NCBI GenBank assembly: GCA_022826185.1
Contig: JAJDVH010000004.1
Coordinates: 1 to 33,703 of the forward strand
From: Alphaproteobacteria bacterium
Lineage (GTDB): Bacteria > Pseudomonadota > Alphaproteobacteria > Bin95
Length of the DNA: 33,703 nt
Direction of reading: 5' to 3'
Part shown: positions 7,020 through 15,986 of the stretch, piece after piece
Layout: every line of letters starts with the position of its first letter
How positions within the stretch are numbered: position 1 is the first letter of the stretch
Notes under the pieces: model-generated
What the model was told of the DNA's origin: nothing
The model's input: the letters and a program-made list of their open reading frames with translations, nothing else
Database searches by the model: none
Position numbers and translations under genes: made by a program

Positions 7020-7735
7020 CGGTTCTCCGCTTCCGGGACGTGGGTATTGGTGGGATCGTGCGTCTCCCGCTCCGCGGACCGGGTGCCGAGCACGGCGTAA
7101 TCGATCTGCTCGGCGATATTGGTCGTGTGGTCGCCGACGCGCTCCAGGTTCTTGGCGACGAAGAGCAGATGGGTGCAGGGCCCGATATTGCGCGGGTCCT
7201 CCATCATGTAGGTCAGCAGTTCGCGGAACAGGCTCGCATAATGCTGGTCCACCTCGGCGTCGCGGGCGAATATGTCCGCCGCCGCCTCGGTGTCGCGCGC
7301 GGTCCAGGCATCCAGCACCTGCTTTATCATCGTCTGCACGACCCGCGCCATCGACGCGATGGAAGCCGTCGTCGTCAGCGGCGGAAAGCGGCTTACGGCG
7401 TGCGTTCGCCTGGCGATGTTCTTGGCCATGTCGCCGATCCGCTCAAGATCGGACGAGATCCTGATGGCGGCGAAGATCGTCCTGAGGTCCGCGGCGACCG
7501 GCTGGCGCAAGGCCACGAGGCGGACGCTGAACAGGTCGATCTCGATGTCGAGCGCGTCGATCTCCTTGTCGCGGGCGACGACCTGCTCGGCGAGCTCGAT
7601 GTTGCCGCGCCTGAGGGCTTCCACGGCGCCGGCAAGCTGCGCTTCCACAAGGCCGCCCATTTCGGCCAGCCGGTTGTCGAGCTGGCGCAGCTCCTCGTCG
7701 AACGCCTTGTGGATATGCTCGGCTCGATCGTTCAT
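7016..7735 (-). CDS. phoU: Phosphate signalling protein PhoU
   Basis: PhoU links the Pst transporter to PhoR and keeps the Pho regulon off when phosphate is plentiful. The 239-residue protein contains the two tandem three-helix PhoU repeats; each carries the metal-binding signature, SSDLERIGDMAKNIARR in the first and KNLERVGDHTTNIAEQIDY in the second. The C-terminal 20 or so residues are charged and probably disordered. It lies 24 bases after pstB and overlaps phoB by four bases. Confidence 0.95.
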   Translation of the reverse strand: MNDRAEHIHKAFDEELRQLDNRLAEMGGLVEAQLAGAVEALRRGNIELAEQVVARDKEIDALDIEIDLFSVRLVALRQPVAADLRTIFAAIRISSDLERIGDMAKNIARRTHAVSRFPPLTTTASIASMARVVQTMIKQVLDAWTARDTEAAADIFARDAEVDQHYASLFRELLTYMMEDPRNIGPCTHLLFVAKNLERVGDHTTNIAEQIDYAVLGTRSAERETHDPTNTHVPEAENR

Positions 7736-7759
7736 CCGAAGGCTTCTCCCGATGCTCCG

Positions 7760-8533
7760 TCAGCCGATTCGACCGGAAATATAGGATTCGGTGCGCGGAT
7801 CGACAGGTTGGGTGAACACCGTGTCGGTATCGCCGACCTCGACAAGGTCGCCCAGGTGAAAGAAGGCCGTGCGCTGCGAGACGCGCGCGGCCTGTTGCAT
7901 CGAATGGGTCACGATGACGATGGTGAAGTTCTGCCTGAGCTCGTCCATCAGCGCCTCGATGCGCGCCGTGGCGATGGGGTCGAGCGAGGAGCAGGGCTCG
8001 TCCATCAGGATGACCTCGGGACGCACCGCAATCGCGCGCGCGATGCACAGGCGCTGCTGCTGGCCGCCCGAGAGCCCGGTCGCAGGCGCGTCGAGACGGT
8101 CCTTCACTTCCTCCCAGAGGCCGGCGCGCTCCAGGCTCGACGCGACGGTCTCGTCCATGTCGGCGCGGGAGCGCGCCAGCCCGTGGATCTTCGGCCCGTA
8201 GGCGACATTGTCGTAGATGGACTTCGGGAACGGGTTGGGTTTCTGGAACACCATGCCGATGCGCGCGCGCAGATAGACGAGGTTCACCGCCGGGTCGTAG
8301 ATGTCCTCGCCGTCGAGGCGGATATCCCCGTCCACCCGGCAGATCTCGATCAGGTCGTTCATCCGGTTGAGGCAGCGCAGGAAGGTGGACTTGCCGCAGC
8401 CGGAGGGGCCGATCAGCGCCGTGACCTCGTGCGCGCGGATGTCGAGATCGACCCGGTTCAGCGCCTGGGCGTCGCCGTAGAAGACATTGACGCCGCGCGC
8501 CGTCAGCTTGGGCCGGATCGTGCCGGGGGACAT
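7760..8533 (-). CDS. pstB: Phosphate ABC transporter ATP-binding protein PstB
   Basis: This is the ATPase subunit of the high-affinity PstSCAB phosphate importer. It has 257 residues, the usual length, starting [20 protein letters not shown] at 8533; the frame stays open further upstream but has no family homology there. It shows Walker [13 protein letters not shown]-loop [18 protein letters not shown], signature [17 protein letters not shown], Walker [13 protein letters not shown] and the switch histidine in [11 protein letters not shown]. It is 20 bases downstream of pstA. Confidence 0.96.
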   Translation of the reverse strand: MSPGTIRPKLTARGVNVFYGDAQALNRVDLDIRAHEVTALIGPSGCGKSTFLRCLNRMNDLIEICRVDGDIRLDGEDIYDPAVNLVYLRARIGMVFQKPNPFPKSIYDNVAYGPKIHGLARSRADMDETVASSLERAGLWEEVKDRLDAPATGLSGGQQQRLCIARAIAVRPEVILMDEPCSSLDPIATARIEALMDELRQNFTIVIVTHSMQQAARVSQRTAFFHLGDLVEVGDTDTVFTQPVDPRTESYISGRIG

Positions 8534-8553
8534 GTCCAACGGGAGCGGGCCTC

Positions 8554-9834
8554 CTACCAGCGGCGCTCGAAGCGGCGGCGCAGAATGACCGCCGTCAGGT
8601 TCATGACGACCAGGAACGCCAGGAGCACGATGATAGCCGCTGCGGTCTTCTCGGCGAAGGCGCGTTCCGGGCTGTCGGCCCAGATATAGACCTGCACCGG
8701 CAGGGCGGACGCCGGGTCGAGCAGCCCCTGGGGCACGTCCACGATGAAAGCCACCATGCCGATCATGATGAGCGGCGCCAATTCGCCGAGCGCCCGGGCC
8801 ATGCCGATGATCGTGCCGGTCATGATGCCCGGCGTGGCGAGCGGCAGCGTGTGGTGCAGCATGGCCTGCATCCGGCTGGCGCCGAGGCCGATGGCGGCCT
8901 CGCGGATCGAGGGCGGCACCGCGTGGAGCGAGGCCCGCGTCACGATGATGATGGTGGGCAGGGTCATGAGGGCGAGCACCATGCCGCCGACCAGCGGCGC
9001 GGAGCGCGCCAGCCCCATGAAGCCCAGGAAGACCGCGAGGCCCAGCAGTCCGAAGACGATGGAGGGCACGGCGGCGAGATTGTTGATGTTGATCTCGACG
9101 AGGTCGGTCCACCGGTTGCGCGGCGCGAATTCCTCCAGATAGATCGCCGCCATCACGCCGAGCGGGAAGCTCAGCGCGAGGCAGGTCAGGAGCGCGAAGA
9201 ACGAGCCCGACATCGCGCCGAGGATGCCGGCAAGCTCCGGCTCCCGGCTGTCGCCGTTGGAGAAGAAGCGCCAGTTGAAGGCGCTGCGGATGCGGCCTTC
9301 CGCCTCCAGACGGTCGAGCCATTCCAATTGCTTCCCGGTGAAGCGCCCGGAATCGCGGGCGGTCACGCCCTTGAACAGCATGTCCACTTCATCGTCGGCC
9401 GGCGCCCAGACGCGCATCGTCCGGCCGATCAGGCCGGGGTCTGCGAGGACCAGCTCGCGCAGCTCGAACCCGGCGCCGATGCTCACCAGCTCCGTGAGCT
9501 TCCGCCGGTCCCGGCGCTTGCGCATCGCCTCGGGAAAGATCTCGCCGAGCGTCGCGCGGACGACGGCCCGGTAGTTGGCGGTCGAGAGGGTTTCGGGGTC
9601 GCGCGTGCCGGAAGGGTCGAGCACGCTCTCGTCGAGGGTGACGTCGAGGGCGATCTCGGTCTGCGAGAAGGCGCCGATGCCCTGGTGGCCGATCGCGCCG
9701 ATCAGCAGGATGAGGAAGCCGAGCGCGATGCCGATGGCGGCGATACCGTAGAAATGGAACCGCGCCTCGGCCCGCCGCCGCCGCGGCAGCGACGCCAGGA
9801 TCGTCTCGGTCGGGCTCTGCCGCGGGTCAGTCAT
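8554..9834 (-). CDS. pstA: Phosphate ABC transporter permease PstA (long alphaproteobacterial form)
   Basis: This is one of the two membrane subunits of the Pst importer. At 426 residues it is about 130 longer than E. coli PstA because a polar region (about residues 60-190) is inserted after the first membrane segment ([20 protein letters not shown]), the DUF3333-type extension common in alphaproteobacteria. The permease core follows with several hydrophobic helices and the EAA coupling loop around [20 protein letters not shown], which contacts PstB. Its ATG overlaps the pstC stop by eight bases. Confidence 0.94.
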   Translation of the reverse strand: MTDPRQSPTETILASLPRRRRAEARFHFYGIAAIGIALGFLILLIGAIGHQGIGAFSQTEIALDVTLDESVLDPSGTRDPETLSTANYRAVVRATLGEIFPEAMRKRRDRRKLTELVSIGAGFELRELVLADPGLIGRTMRVWAPADDEVDMLFKGVTARDSGRFTGKQLEWLDRLEAEGRIRSAFNWRFFSNGDSREPELAGILGAMSGSFFALLTCLALSFPLGVMAAIYLEEFAPRNRWTDLVEININNLAAVPSIVFGLLGLAVFLGFMGLARSAPLVGGMVLALMTLPTIIIVTRASLHAVPPSIREAAIGLGASRMQAMLHHTLPLATPGIMTGTIIGMARALGELAPLIMIGMVAFIVDVPQGLLDPASALPVQVYIWADSPERAFAEKTAAAIIVLLAFLVVMNLTAVILRRRFERRW

Positions 9835-10831
9835 AGCGTTCCTGGTAGCGGCGCACGAGCATGAGCGCGATGAGGTTCAGGATCAGCGTCGCGATGAACA
9901 GCAGGAGGCCGAGCGCGAAGGCGGCCAGCGTCTTCGGGCTGTCGAATTCCTGGTCGCCGGTCAGCAGGGCGACCATCTGCACCGTGATGGTGGTCACGGC
10001 CTGAAGCGGATTGACGGTCAGCTGGGCCGAAAGGCCTGCCGCCATGACCACGATCATGGTCTCCCCGATGGCGCGCGAGACGCCGAGCAGCAGCGCGCCG
10101 CCGATGCCGGGGAGCGCGGCCGGGAGCACGATGTCCCGGACGGTCTCCGACTTGGTTGCGCCCAGCCCGTAGGCGCCTTCGCGGAGCGACTGGGGCACAG
10201 CCGAAATGACATCGTCGGCGATGGACGAGACGATGGGCACGATCATCACGCCCATCACCACGCCGGCGGCCAGCGCGCTCTCGGACGACACCTCGAAGCC
10301 GGCGGCCTCCGAGCTGTCACGCACGAAGGGCGCGACGACGAGCACCGCGAAGAAGCCGTAAACGACCGTCGGGATGCCGGCCAGGATTTCGAGGATCGGC
10401 TTTGCGAAGGACCGGGCGCGGGGGCTGGCATATTCCGCAAGGAAAATTGCGGAGAACAGTCCGAGCGGCCCCGCGACGGTCATCGCCACGGCGGCGATGA
10501 GCCCGGTGCCGACCAGCAGCGGGACTACGCCGAAGGCCCCGCTCGACCCCACCTGATCCTCGCGAATGGCGATCTGCGGACTCCAGTTCAGCCCGAACAG
10601 GAAGTCGAACAGCGGCACCGCGTCGAGAAAGCGCAGCGTCTCGAACAGAAGCGAAAGCGCGATTCCGATCGTCGTCAGGATTGCGACGAGGGAGGAGGCG
10701 GCGAGGAGCCCGAGCAGGATGCGCTCGCCCAGCACCTGGCGCGCGCGCCGTCCTTCCGGCGCCGCAAGCAGCGAAGAGCGTTCGACCCTCTCCGCCGCTG
10801 CGACCGCCTGCGCCATGCCGGGCTCCGCCAC
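9827..10831 (-). CDS. pstC: Phosphate ABC transporter permease PstC
   Basis: This is the second membrane subunit of the Pst importer, 334 residues. Several transmembrane helices are clear (LLGLLAASSLVAILTTIGIA, IAAVAMTVAGPLGLFSAIFL, GIPTVVYGFFAVLVVAPFV). The coupling loop reads VPQSLREGAYGLGATKSETV, and GVSRAIGETMIVVMAAG is highly typical of PstC. The start used is GTG at 10831 with AAGG upstream; ATG at 10816, with GGAG six bases before it, is a good alternative that would shorten the protein by five residues. It begins 9 bases after the pstS stop. Confidence 0.94.
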   Translation of the reverse strand: MAEPGMAQAVAAAERVERSSLLAAPEGRRARQVLGERILLGLLAASSLVAILTTIGIALSLLFETLRFLDAVPLFDFLFGLNWSPQIAIREDQVGSSGAFGVVPLLVGTGLIAAVAMTVAGPLGLFSAIFLAEYASPRARSFAKPILEILAGIPTVVYGFFAVLVVAPFVRDSSEAAGFEVSSESALAAGVVMGVMIVPIVSSIADDVISAVPQSLREGAYGLGATKSETVRDIVLPAALPGIGGALLLGVSRAIGETMIVVMAAGLSAQLTVNPLQAVTTITVQMVALLTGDQEFDSPKTLAAFALGLLLFIATLILNLIALMLVRRYQERYD

Positions 10832-10840
10832 CGCCGGGCC

Positions 10841-11887
10841 TTACATGGACCGGTTCTGAAGCCCGTTGGCCGCGGCGCGCCATTCCTCGCGCTCGGCGTC
10901 GGACATCGGGATCAGGCCCTTGTCGGCCAGATAGCCCTCGGGGCCCCAGGTCGCCTCGTTGGTGAACTCGGCGATGAACTCGGCGATGCCGGGCACCTCG
11001 CCGACATGCGCCTTCTTCACATAGAAGAACAGCGCGCGGGAGACGGGATAGTTGCCGTCGGCGATTTCCTCGAATTCCGGCGCCACGCCATTGACCATGC
11101 TGCCCTGCAGCTTGTCGTCGTTCTGGTCGAGGAAGCTGAAGCCGAAAATGCCGAGCGCGCGCGGGTTGGTCGTCAGCTTCTGCACGATCAGATTGTCGTT
11201 CTCGCCGGCCTCGATGTAGGCGCCGTCTTCGCGGATCGTGTGGCAGACCTTTTTGTAGGCCCTCTTGTCGGCCTTCTTCATGGCCTTGATGCCGGCAAAC
11301 TGCTTGCAGCCGCCTTCCATGGCGAGCTCGACGAAGGCGTCGCGCGTGCCGGAGGTCGCGGGCGGGCCGAGCACCTCGATGCGCACGTCCGGCAGGTCCG
11401 GATTGACGTCCTTCCAGCTGTTGTATGGATTCGCCTTCATCGGGCAGGCGTCCGCGCTTTCGCAGGCGCCGTCCGGCACCTCGTGCGCCAGCGCCAGGAA
11501 GACGTCCCTGAGCGTCAGCGACATCTGCCCCGTGTCGCGGGAGTTGGCGAGCACGATGCCGTCATAGCCGACCTTGACCTCGATGACGTCGGCGATGCCG
11601 TTCTCGGCGCACTTCTTCACTTCCTTCGCCTTGATGCGGCGCGAGGCGTTGGTGATGTCGGGATGGCCTTCGCCGATCCCCGTGCAGAACAGCTTGAGCC
11701 CGCCGCCCGAGCCGGTCGCCTCGACGATCGGGGTCTTGAACGAGGTCGTCTTGCCGAACCGCTCGGCCACCGCCGTCGAGAACGGGAACACAGTCGAGGA
11801 TCCGACGATGCGGATCTGGTCGCGGGCTTCCGCTGTGCCCGCAACGGCGACGCCGGCGAACAGCGCGGCGATCAGCGCGTTTCTCAT
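10841..11887 (-). CDS. pstS: Phosphate-binding periplasmic protein PstS
   Basis: This is the substrate-binding protein of the Pst importer. The start at 11887 gives 348 residues beginning with the signal peptide MRNALIAALFAGVAVAGTAE; an ATG 30 bases earlier would only add a polar tail before the signal. The phosphate-binding segments are IRIVGSSTVFPFSTAVAERF near the mature N terminus, ATGSGGGLKLFC, DITNASRRIK and GPPATSGTRDAFVELA. A Pho box at 11989-12007 lies about 100 bases upstream, so pstS should be induced by PhoB and lead its own transcript. Confidence 0.95.
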   Translation of the reverse strand: MRNALIAALFAGVAVAGTAEARDQIRIVGSSTVFPFSTAVAERFGKTTSFKTPIVEATGSGGGLKLFCTGIGEGHPDITNASRRIKAKEVKKCAENGIADVIEVKVGYDGIVLANSRDTGQMSLTLRDVFLALAHEVPDGACESADACPMKANPYNSWKDVNPDLPDVRIEVLGPPATSGTRDAFVELAMEGGCKQFAGIKAMKKADKRAYKKVCHTIREDGAYIEAGENDNLIVQKLTTNPRALGIFGFSFLDQNDDKLQGSMVNGVAPEFEEIADGNYPVSRALFFYVKKAHVGEVPGIAEFIAEFTNEATWGPEGYLADKGLIPMSDAEREEWRAAANGLQNRSM

Positions 11888-11988
11888 TTGGGGACCATCC
11901 CTTGTTGGTGTTGTCATGGCGCCGGGCAGGTGTGCCGCGCCGCACGCCGGAAGAGTCGCGCACGGCGGTGATACGTCTATTGCAGTTT

Positions 11989-12007
11989 CGTTACAGAAAT
12001 ATGATGG
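11989..12007 (-). promoter_or_regulatory. Pho box (PhoB binding site) upstream of pstS
   Basis: Read on the minus strand the site is CCATCATATTTCTGTAACG. It matches the enterobacterial Pho box pattern CTGTCATAWAWCTGTAACA at 15 of 19 places, including TCATA and CTGTAAC. It lies in the phoR-pstS gap, next to the phoR stop, in the position expected for a PhoB-activated promoter. A weak -10 candidate (TAGACG or TATCAC) follows about 10-16 bases downstream. Confidence 0.7.
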
Positions 12008-12011
12008 CGGT

Positions 12012-13046
12012 CTATGCCGCCGGCGGGCTGTCGGCCGCGGGCAGATACACGTTGAAGCGGCTGCCCCGGCCGGGCGTGCTGGAGGTTACCAGCCGGCCCC
12101 GGTGGCGGTTGACGATATGCTTCACGATGGCGAGGCCGAGCCCCGTGCCGCCGAGGCTCCGGGAGCGGGCCTTGTCTGTGCGGTAGAAACGCTCGGTCAG
12201 GCGGGGCAGGTCGGCCCGGTCGATGCCGGGGCCGGCGTCGGTCACCGCAATGCAGGCGCCGGGCAGGCCGATGTCGGGAATGCGCGCGACCGCGGCCGCC
12301 TCCAGCCGCACGTCCTCGCCGCCATACTTGATGGCGTTGTCCAGCAGGTTCTCGAAGACCTGCGTGAGTTCGTCCGGGTCGCCGAGCACCGGCGGCAGCC
12401 CGTCCGCGATGTCGAGGGCGACCGGCCGGTCCGAGCGCGCCGCCAGCGCCTCCGCGACGCCCTTCAGCAGCGGCGCCAGTTCGAGCGCCGTCTCCGGCTG
12501 TATGTGCTCGCGCGCCTCGACCCGCGCAAGCGACAGCAGGTCGTCCACCAGCCGCGACATGCGGGCTGCCTCGCCGTCCATGATTTCGAGAAAGCGCTTC
12601 CGCGCTTCCGGATCGTTCGCCGCCGGCCCGCGCAGGGTCTCGATGAAACCGATCAGGGAGGCGAGCGGCGAGCGGAGTTCGTGGCTCACATTGGAAACGA
12701 AATCGGCGCGCATCCGCTCGTTCTGTGTGATCGCCGTGACATCGCGCATGATGATGAGCGCGCCGCCCAGCCCGCCGGGGGCGGCCACGGCCTGAAGGTC
12801 GAAGGCGCGCGCGATGGGCACCGGCAGGCTGACCTCGACGCCGTGCTGGCCGCCGTCCGCGAGCACGGCGTCCACCGCGCGGAGCGCATCCGGGTGGCGC
12901 AGGCTGTGGCTGAGGTCGCGGTCGAGGGCGCGGTCGCCCAGCACGGCGCGCGCCGCGGGGTTTATGCGCGTGACGGTCCGCCCGGCGTCCAGCAGCAGGA
13001 CCGGATCGGGCAGGGAGTCGAGAATGTCTGTGGCGAGATTGTTCAT
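12012..13046 (-). CDS. phoR: Phosphate regulon sensor histidine kinase PhoR, short soluble form
   Basis: This histidine kinase partners PhoB. It has 344 residues: a PAS domain at about 1-105 (LDSLPDPVLLLDAGRTVTRI), the H box with H122 in DFVSNVSHELRSPLASL, then the catalytic domain with N box QVFENLLDNAIKYGGE, G1 box VTDAGPGID, F box ERFYRTDKARS and G2 box GGTGLGLAIVKHIVNRHRG. No transmembrane segment is visible before the PAS domain, unlike E. coli PhoR, so it is probably cytosolic or recruited to the membrane through PstB/PhoU. It is the first gene of the locus and is divergent from the gamma-glutamyltransferase gene. Confidence 0.92.
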   Translation of the reverse strand: MNNLATDILDSLPDPVLLLDAGRTVTRINPAARAVLGDRALDRDLSHSLRHPDALRAVDAVLADGGQHGVEVSLPVPIARAFDLQAVAAPGGLGGALIIMRDVTAITQNERMRADFVSNVSHELRSPLASLIGFIETLRGPAANDPEARKRFLEIMDGEAARMSRLVDDLLSLARVEAREHIQPETALELAPLLKGVAEALAARSDRPVALDIADGLPPVLGDPDELTQVFENLLDNAIKYGGEDVRLEAAAVARIPDIGLPGACIAVTDAGPGIDRADLPRLTERFYRTDKARSRSLGGTGLGLAIVKHIVNRHRGRLVTSSTPGRGSRFNVYLPAADSPPAA

Positions 13047-13101
13047 GCGGCCCTAAAGTGCGTGAAATATATGACGATTCGGTGTGAGGACAGCCCTTCC
13101 G

Positions 13102-14688
13102 ATGCGCGACTTCCATATTCCGGGCCGTTCGCCCGTGCGCGCGGCCAACGCGATGGTCGCCACCAGCCAGCCATCCGCGACGCTTGCCGGGGTGGAAATG
13201 CTGCGTTCGGGCGGCAATGCCGTCGACGCCGCGGTCGCCGCCTGCGCGGTGATGTGCGTGACCGAGCCGCAATCGACCGGGATCGGCGGGGACTGCTTCT
13301 GCCTCTACACGCCGGCGGGCGCCGACGCGCCGGTTGCGCTCAACGGGTCCGGCCATGCGCCGGCCGCGCTTTCGGCGGAGTGGCTGGCGGAGCGGGGCGT
13401 GAATGCGCTCGACGATTCGAGCCCCCATGCGGTGACCGTTCCCGGCGCCGTCGATGCCTGGGAGCGGCTTGTGCAGGACCACGGCACAAGGGGCCTCGAC
13501 GAACTGCTGCAACCGGCGATCCGCTATGCGGAGGAGGGCTTCGCCGTCCATGCGCGCACGGCTGCGGACTGGAGCGATTCCGCCGGGCGCCTTGCCGCCG
13601 ACGCCGACACGGCCGCGCGGTTCCTGCCCGGCGGCAAGGCAGTCGGCGAAGGCCGCATGTTCCGCCAGCCGGAGCTTGCCGCGACGCTGAAACGGATCGC
13701 CGGGGAAGGCCGGTCGGCGTTCTATGAGGGCGAGGTCGCGGCGGACATGGCGGGCAAGCTGCGCGCGCTCGGCGGGCTGCATACGGAGGAGGACTTCGCC
13801 GCCCGCAAGGCCGAGTATGTCGAGCCGATTTCCACCGATTATCGCGGATACACCGTGTTCGAATGCCCGCCCAACGGGGTCGGCGTCGTGGCGCTGCTCA
13901 TGCTCAACATGCTGGAAGGGTTCGAGCCGGCGGACGACCCGCTGTCGCCCGACCGCATGCACCGGCTCGCGGAGGCGACGCGGCTTGCCTACCGGGACCG
14001 CAACGCCTTCGTCGCCGACCCGGCGGATTCGGAGGCGCCGCTGGATATGCTGCTCTCGAAGGACTATGCGGCGGCGCTCAGGGGCACGATCTGCGAGGAC
14101 CGCGCGGCGCCTTCGCTGCCGCCGGCCGGCTGGCCCGCGCATGAGGATACGGTCTATCTGTCGGTCGTGGACAGGGACGGCAATGCCTGCTCCTTCATCA
14201 ACTCGCTGTTCAAGTCCTTCGGCAGCGCGATCCTGGCCCCGAAATCCGGCGTGATGCTGCACAATCGCGGGCTCGGCTTCTCGCTGGAGCCCGGCCACCC
14301 GAACGCCGTGCGCCCGAACCGGCGCCCGATGCACACCATCATTCCGGCAATGCTGGCGAAGGCGGGCCGCGCCGTCATGCCGTTCGGCGTCATGGGCGGG
14401 CACTACCAGCCGGTCGGCCAGTCCTGGTTCCTGACCTCCATGCTCGACCACGGCCTCGACCCGCAGGCGGCGCTCGACCTGCCCAGGCTGTTCGCCTTCC
14501 AGGACCGGGTGGAGATCGAGCGCGGCATCCCCGAGGCGGCCTGCGCCGATCTCGCCCGCCGGGGCCACGCGCTCGCGCCGGCGAACCGGCCGCACGGGGG
14601 CGGGCAGGCGATCTGGATCGACCGGGAGGCGGGCACGCTGGTGGCGGGCTCGGACCCGCGCAAGGACGGCTTCGCACTCGGATACTGA
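13102..14688 (+). CDS. Gamma-glutamyltransferase family Ntn-hydrolase
   Basis: This 528-residue protein belongs to the gamma-glutamyltransferase family of self-cleaving N-terminal nucleophile hydrolases, which hydrolyse or transfer the gamma-glutamyl group of glutathione and related amides. Early landmarks are AMVATSQPSATLAGVEMLRS and GGNAVDAAVAACAVMCVTEP. The likely cleavage site and nucleophile is the Thr in HEDTVYLSVVDRDGNACSFI, followed by NSLFKSFGSAILAPKSGVML and the C-terminal MGGHYQPVGQSWFLTSMLDH. No signal peptide is present, so it should be cytosolic, unlike periplasmic E. coli Ggt. The start at 13102 (MRDFHIPGRSP) fits relatives; GTG at 13084 is possible. An SDR gene follows after 17 bases. 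Confidence 0.9.
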   Translation: MRDFHIPGRSPVRAANAMVATSQPSATLAGVEMLRSGGNAVDAAVAACAVMCVTEPQSTGIGGDCFCLYTPAGADAPVALNGSGHAPAALSAEWLAERGVNALDDSSPHAVTVPGAVDAWERLVQDHGTRGLDELLQPAIRYAEEGFAVHARTAADWSDSAGRLAADADTAARFLPGGKAVGEGRMFRQPELAATLKRIAGEGRSAFYEGEVAADMAGKLRALGGLHTEEDFAARKAEYVEPISTDYRGYTVFECPPNGVGVVALLMLNMLEGFEPADDPLSPDRMHRLAEATRLAYRDRNAFVADPADSEAPLDMLLSKDYAAALRGTICEDRAAPSLPPAGWPAHEDTVYLSVVDRDGNACSFINSLFKSFGSAILAPKSGVMLHNRGLGFSLEPGHPNAVRPNRRPMHTIIPAMLAKAGRAVMPFGVMGGHYQPVGQSWFLTSMLDHGLDPQAALDLPRLFAFQDRVEIERGIPEAACADLARRGHALAPANRPHGGGQAIWIDREAGTLVAGSDPRKDGFALGY

Positions 14689-14705
14689 ACCCGGAGACGG
14701 ATCGG

Positions 14706-15497
14706 ATGGGCGGACGGCTGGACGGCAAGACCGTCGTGGTTACGGGCGCGGCCTCGCGCGGCGAGGGCGTGGGCACCGGCAAGGCGATTGCGCTGCTCTC
14801 GGCGCGCGAGGGCGCGAAGCTGGTGCTGGTCAACCGCTCCGCCGAACGCGCAGAGAGCCTCGCGGAGGAAATCCGCGCCGAGGGCGGCGAGGCGCTGGTC
14901 GTCGCGGGCGACGTGACCGAGGAAGCCGACGCCAATGCGATGGCGGAGGCGGCCGAGGCGCATTTCGGGCGCATCGACGCGCTGGTCAACAATGTCGGCG
15001 GCTCGCAGCAGCAGGGCGCGGTCATGGAGATCGGCCGCGAGGGCTGGGACGCGACCATCGCCGTCAACCTCACCTCGGCGATGCTGTGCTCGCGGGCCTG
15101 CATCCCGGCCATGCAGCGCGCCGGCGGCGGGTCGATCCTCAACATCTCCTCCGTGGTCGGCGCGCGCGGCCTGCTGAGCAGCACCGGCTCCGTCGCCTAC
15201 GCCTCGGCCAAGGCGGGCCTGCACGGCCTCACCCTGTCGCTGGCGACGGACTATGCGAAGGACGCGATCCGCTGCAATTGCATCATCGTCGGCACGATCT
15301 TCACGCCGATGGTCGCGCACCAGGGCCCGGAAGCCCGCGCGCGCCGGGCGGCGATGGTGCCGCTCGCCACGGAGGGCACGGGCTGGGACATCGGCTGGGC
15401 GGCGGTCTATCTCGCCAGCGACGAAGCGCGCTGGATCACCGGCGTGATGCTGCCGGTGGATGCCGGCCTCCTCGCCATCCGCGACTGGCCGCGATAG
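14706..15497 (+). CDS. Short-chain dehydrogenase/reductase (SDR)
   Basis: This is a 263-residue classical SDR oxidoreductase. The Rossmann cofactor motif is TGAASRGEGVGTGKAIALLS, a variant of TGxxxGxG with extra residues. NNVGGS is the NNAG equivalent, and the catalytic Ser and YxxxK are in LNISSVVGARG and VAYASAKAGLHGLT. The C terminus (AAVYLASDEARWITGVMLPV) is typical. An R/N after beta-strand 2 (LVNRSAERAES) suggests NADP(H). The substrate is unknown. It is co-directional with the gamma-glutamyltransferase gene and probably co-transcribed. Confidence 0.92.
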   Translation: MGGRLDGKTVVVTGAASRGEGVGTGKAIALLSAREGAKLVLVNRSAERAESLAEEIRAEGGEALVVAGDVTEEADANAMAEAAEAHFGRIDALVNNVGGSQQQGAVMEIGREGWDATIAVNLTSAMLCSRACIPAMQRAGGGSILNISSVVGARGLLSSTGSVAYASAKAGLHGLTLSLATDYAKDAIRCNCIIVGTIFTPMVAHQGPEARARRAAMVPLATEGTGWDIGWAAVYLASDEARWITGVMLPVDAGLLAIRDWPR

Positions 15498-15510
15498 GCG
15501 GGTCCGCCCG

Positions 15511-15894
15511 CTACTGCGGATTGAGGCGGAAGGCGACGCGCGCGCCGGCTCCTTCCCGGGTGACGGCGAGCGACAGCACTTCGCCCTCGCGGCGGAACAG
15601 GCCCTCTCCCGCCGGCTGCCAGCCGAGTTGCGGCAACGCTTCCCCGTACCAGCCGCGAATGCGCGCTGCCGGCACGGCCCCGGCCGCCGCCGCCTCGACG
15701 ATGCGCCCGCCGGGCTTGTCGAACACCATGGCCGAGCCGGGCTCGATCTCCAGCCCCGCCATCAGCGGCAGGGCCTCGAACCCCGGCACGAAGCGCTCGC
15801 CGGCCTGCACGCCCGGGACGAGCAGGCAAAGGACGAGGATGAGCGCCGCCCGCATGGCCGGCTTGCGCCCGCATCGGTCGATCGCTGCCGTCAT
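15511..15894 (-). CDS. Small exported protein of unknown function
   Basis: This 127-residue protein follows mutM on the same strand. A hydrophobic segment near the N terminus (AALILVLCLLVPGVQAGERF) looks like a signal peptide with cleavage after VQA. The start at 15894 leaves a 14-residue arm before it; ATG at 15855 (MRAALILVLC) would give a more standard signal and is a good alternative. The mature part reads FVPGFEALPLMAGLEIEPGS, then MVFDKPGGRIVEA, then GWYGEALPQLGWQPAGEGLF and ends in beta-rich sequence. I recall similar F.P.FE.LPLM.GL proteins in alphaproteobacteria but know no function. Confidence 0.65.
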   Translation of the reverse strand: MTAAIDRCGRKPAMRAALILVLCLLVPGVQAGERFVPGFEALPLMAGLEIEPGSAMVFDKPGGRIVEAAAAGAVPAARIRGWYGEALPQLGWQPAGEGLFRREGEVLSLAVTREGAGARVAFRLNPQ

Positions 15895-15986
15895 GCCCGG
15901 ATAACCGCCTTTCGCTCGAACGAACGCCGCTTCGCGCCGCCGGAAATGACGGTATGCGCGACCGGTATCCGGCGCAAGGCCAGGCA

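Noticed and set aside
7040-8689. 549-codon plus-strand open frame across phoU and pstB
   Set aside because: It is antisense to clear PhoU and PstB motifs and has no recognisable domain.
11574-13727. 717-codon plus-strand open frame across pstS, phoR and the gamma-glutamyltransferase gene
   Set aside because: It covers three genes with strong motifs in other frames; composition is typical of a GC-rich shadow frame.
11977-14595. 872-codon reverse open frame opposite the gamma-glutamyltransferase gene and phoR
   Set aside because: Out of frame with phoR and antisense to the transferase; no domain pattern.
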